From Nitrospinota bacterium (lineage in GTDB: Bacteria > Nitrospinota > Nitrospinia > UBA9942): a stretch of DNA of 6,575 nucleotides. Numbering within the stretch: the stretch's first letter is position 1; each line of letters opens with the position of its first letter. The DNA lies in assembly GCA_003489165.1 (NCBI GenBank), contig DNJG01000102.1, forward strand, positions 1-6,575, in the 5' to 3' direction. The position numbers were made by a program, and so were the translations under genes. Positions 4,930 through 6,575 of this stretch are shown here, one piece after another. A model generated the notes under the pieces. The model ran no database searches and was not told the origin of the DNA. It saw only the letters and a list, made by a program, of their open reading frames with translations.

Positions 4930-6384
4930 ATGAAGCAGAGTATTGAAAAGATTGAAAGAAGAATATGGCAATTGATGTTGATGGCTATAATTGTCATTCT
5001 TTTATTGACCCTCACCCTGTTGGCCATCCAGTTCGTAGGTTTTATAGGAGAATCAAAGAAAATCCTGTCTTTTGAAGGCCCTTATAAATATTCTATTTTT
5101 CTTTTCATCCTTGTTCTCCTTTTTTGTGCATATATGATCATCAATCAGCGGAAGTTTTTACAGATTTCCAAGGCATTTTTCAAAGAAAAGGAAGCCGCTG
5201 ACATATTAAGCCGTAATGTGAAGACATTGAGCTCTCTTCTGGAAGTCAGTTCCAGCATAAATTCCAAGCAGAAACTGTCGGACATTCTGACCACTATCAG
5301 CAGGGAGATTTTGACCTGCTTTGATGCAGATCAATCATCCGTTATGCTTATTGACCAGGCATCAGGATTGCTTAAAACACAGGCTGCCTCAGGCAAGGGA
5401 GCTGAATATGCGACCGATGCTATGGTTCCGATGGGGGAATCTGTAGCCGGATGGGTGCTGAAAAATGATAAAGCCCTGTTGCTTAATGGGCAAGTGAATC
5501 CGTCAGATTTTCCGGGAACACCCATAAAAGGCAGAGTAATTAATTCAGCTCTCTGCATACCCCTGAAAATAGGCAAAAAAGGTATTGGCGTACTTAATGT
5601 AAATGTGGTAGGGAGGGACAACAGGTTCTCTGAAACTGATCTTAAATTACTTACTATCTTTGGCAACAGCGCTTCCGTAGCCATACATAACGCCATGCTT
5701 TTGGGAGAAAGAACCCGACGCATCCAATTGCAGTCGCTTTTTGAACAGTACCATTCACCTCAGGTGGTCCAGAAACTGATAAAACAAACAGGTAGCCTGG
5801 ACCCGCGTCCCAAAATCAGAGAAAAAATGGAGTTAACTGTTTTGTTTGCGGATATACGGGAATTTACAAGCCTCCTCAGCACCATTAATGTGGAAGATCT
5901 AGTGGATTTCCTGGATTTATTTTATAGCGCAATGACAAAAGCGGTTTTTGATAATGATGGCACCCTTGACAAATTTATAGGTGATGAGGTAATGGCATTT
6001 TTCGGTGCCCCTCTGTCCTTGGAAAATCCCGCTGATAATGCGTTTAAGACAGCGAAGGAGATGCTCGTATTATTCCATGAGCTAAAGGAAAAATTTGGAA
6101 AAAATTCTTCTTCTTTTGAGAAAATAGGGATTGGCATTGGTATTAATACAGGTGAAGTATTTATTGGTACTGTTGGTTCAGAAAAACGTTATGAATATAC
6201 TGTCATTGGAGATGCGGTTAACCTCGCCCACAGACTATGCTCTTATGCGGCTCCAGACCAGATACTTACTACAGATAAAACCATAAGCAAAATGAACGGT
6301 GCAATTTCATCAGCATTTTTGAAGGACATATCTTTTAAAGGTATTACAGAGGCGGTTCATGTCTATACGGTTAATCTGAGCTAA
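4930..6384 (+). CDS. Membrane-anchored GAF-domain class III adenylate cyclase (putative)
   Basis: A 484-residue protein likely to convert ATP to cAMP at the cytoplasmic face of the inner membrane. Two hydrophobic segments (about 13-38 and 54-71) flank a short, probably periplasmic loop. A linker that may be helical follows, then a GAF sensor domain (about 100-258: LLEVSSSINS, DQSSVMLID, SVAGWVLKN, SALCIPLK, IGVLNVN). The class III cyclase homology domain is at about 298-484. Expected catalytic residues are visible: metal-binding Asp308 in FADIREFT and Asp352 in KFIGDEVMAFFG, base-specifying Lys348, Asn431 and Arg435 in VNLAHRL. The second base-recognition position appears to be Thr424 (YTVIGDAVN), as in class IIIb adenylate cyclases. 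ATG 4930 is chosen because AGGGAGG at 4919-4925 precedes it; a TTG at 4888 would add 14 residues partly encoded by that ribosome binding site. Adenylate rather than guanylate specificity is inferred, and the GAF ligand is unknown. Confidence 0.88.
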   Translation: MKQSIEKIERRIWQLMLMAIIVILLLTLTLLAIQFVGFIGESKKILSFEGPYKYSIFLFILVLLFCAYMIINQRKFLQISKAFFKEKEAADILSRNVKTLSSLLEVSSSINSKQKLSDILTTISREILTCFDADQSSVMLIDQASGLLKTQAASGKGAEYATDAMVPMGESVAGWVLKNDKALLLNGQVNPSDFPGTPIKGRVINSALCIPLKIGKKGIGVLNVNVVGRDNRFSETDLKLLTIFGNSASVAIHNAMLLGERTRRIQLQSLFEQYHSPQVVQKLIKQTGSLDPRPKIREKMELTVLFADIREFTSLLSTINVEDLVDFLDLFYSAMTKAVFDNDGTLDKFIGDEVMAFFGAPLSLENPADNAFKTAKEMLVLFHELKEKFGKNSSSFEKIGIGIGINTGEVFIGTVGSEKRYEYTVIGDAVNLAHRLCSYAAPDQILTTDKTISKMNGAISSAFLKDISFKGITEAVHVYTVNLS

Positions 6385-6432
6385 CAGGGAAATCAGTTTG
6401 AATAGCTGCCTTATACACATCCAGGGGCAGTG

Positions 6433-6575
6433 TTAATCTATTAGCCTTTTTGAAGACCTGATGGCATCTGATATTTTCGCCACCCTCACCATCTCTTTTA
6501 CATCATGAACCCGAATTATATTGGCACCATTCATTATACCAATTGCAATAGCCGCAGCAGTCCCTTCCAGCCTCT
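6433..6575 (-). CDS. folP: Dihydropteroate synthase, C-terminal part (partial, 5' end outside window)
   Basis: Read on the - strand, the last 46 codons before a TAA stop (6433-6435) encode RLEGTAAAIAIGIMNGANII, then RVHDVKEMVRVAKISDAI and a short basic tail. This is the closing part of dihydropteroate synthase, which joins p-aminobenzoate to the pterin diphosphate in folate synthesis. The pattern R-x-x-GT-A, then GA-x-I-x-RVHDV, is characteristic; the Arg and His of RVHDV lie in the pterin/phosphate-binding site. The first two thirds of the gene lie beyond the window edge. It converges with the cyclase gene, with 48 bases between the two stops. The match is short but distinctive. Confidence 0.9.
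   Translation of the reverse strand, partial: RLEGTAAAIAIGIMNGANIIRVHDVKEMVRVAKISDAIRSSKRLID

Noticed and set aside
5331..5723. 130-codon frame on the - strand inside the cyclase gene
   Set aside because: It lies wholly opposite a well-supported GAF-domain coding region and shows no recognisable protein features.
6385..6432. Bidirectional terminator between the convergent cyclase and folP genes
   Set aside because: Only a weak CTGCC/GGCAG pairing with a long loop and no flanking A/T tracts is present.
1..6575. CRISPR array, tRNA genes, insertion sequence or prophage genes
   Set aside because: None seen. The repeats are too short and too irregularly spaced for CRISPR, and no transposase or integrase is encoded.

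Overview
This window carries one of the most conserved translation gene neighbourhoods in bacteria. On the + strand it runs from the 3' end of thrS through infC (IF3), rpmI (L35), rplT (L20), pheS and pheT. A membrane-anchored GAF/adenylate cyclase gene follows. The last 143 bases hold the 3' end of a convergent folP (dihydropteroate synthase) on the - strand. Every gene-free gap is under 100 bases.

The DNA is AT-rich, with AGGAGG-type ribosome binding sites before infC, rpmI, rplT and the cyclase. Gene order and protein sequences point to a bacterium. The dense intergenic repeats are of a kind I associate with uncultivated Nitrospirota, Desulfobacterota-like or candidate-phylum genomes. That placement is inference; the sequence does not prove a phylum.

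ThrS, PheS and PheT charge tRNA(Thr) and tRNA(Phe). IF3 controls initiation fidelity, and L35 and L20 are large-subunit proteins. infC appears to use the rare AUU start codon, the classic device by which IF3 represses its own translation. pheS and pheT have no visible Shine-Dalgarno sequence; the repeat structures described next lie immediately upstream of both starts.

The unexpected part is a set of small repeats and palindromes. Each of four gaps (thrS-infC, rpmI-rplT, rplT-pheS, pheS-pheT) holds a different inverted repeat, three of them built wholly or partly from 7-base units. Two further repeats lie inside the pheT reading frame: a C/G-tract palindrome and a 9-base tandem repeat. The palindrome sits exactly where the tRNA-binding (EMAP/OB-fold, B2) domain of bacterial PheT is expected, and that domain is absent. 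This pheT is either a genuine domain-loss variant scarred by a repeat or an assembly artefact at a homopolymer palindrome. It is the point most worth checking.

The downstream cyclase (two membrane segments, GAF, class III catalytic domain) is probably unrelated to translation and has its own strong ribosome binding site.
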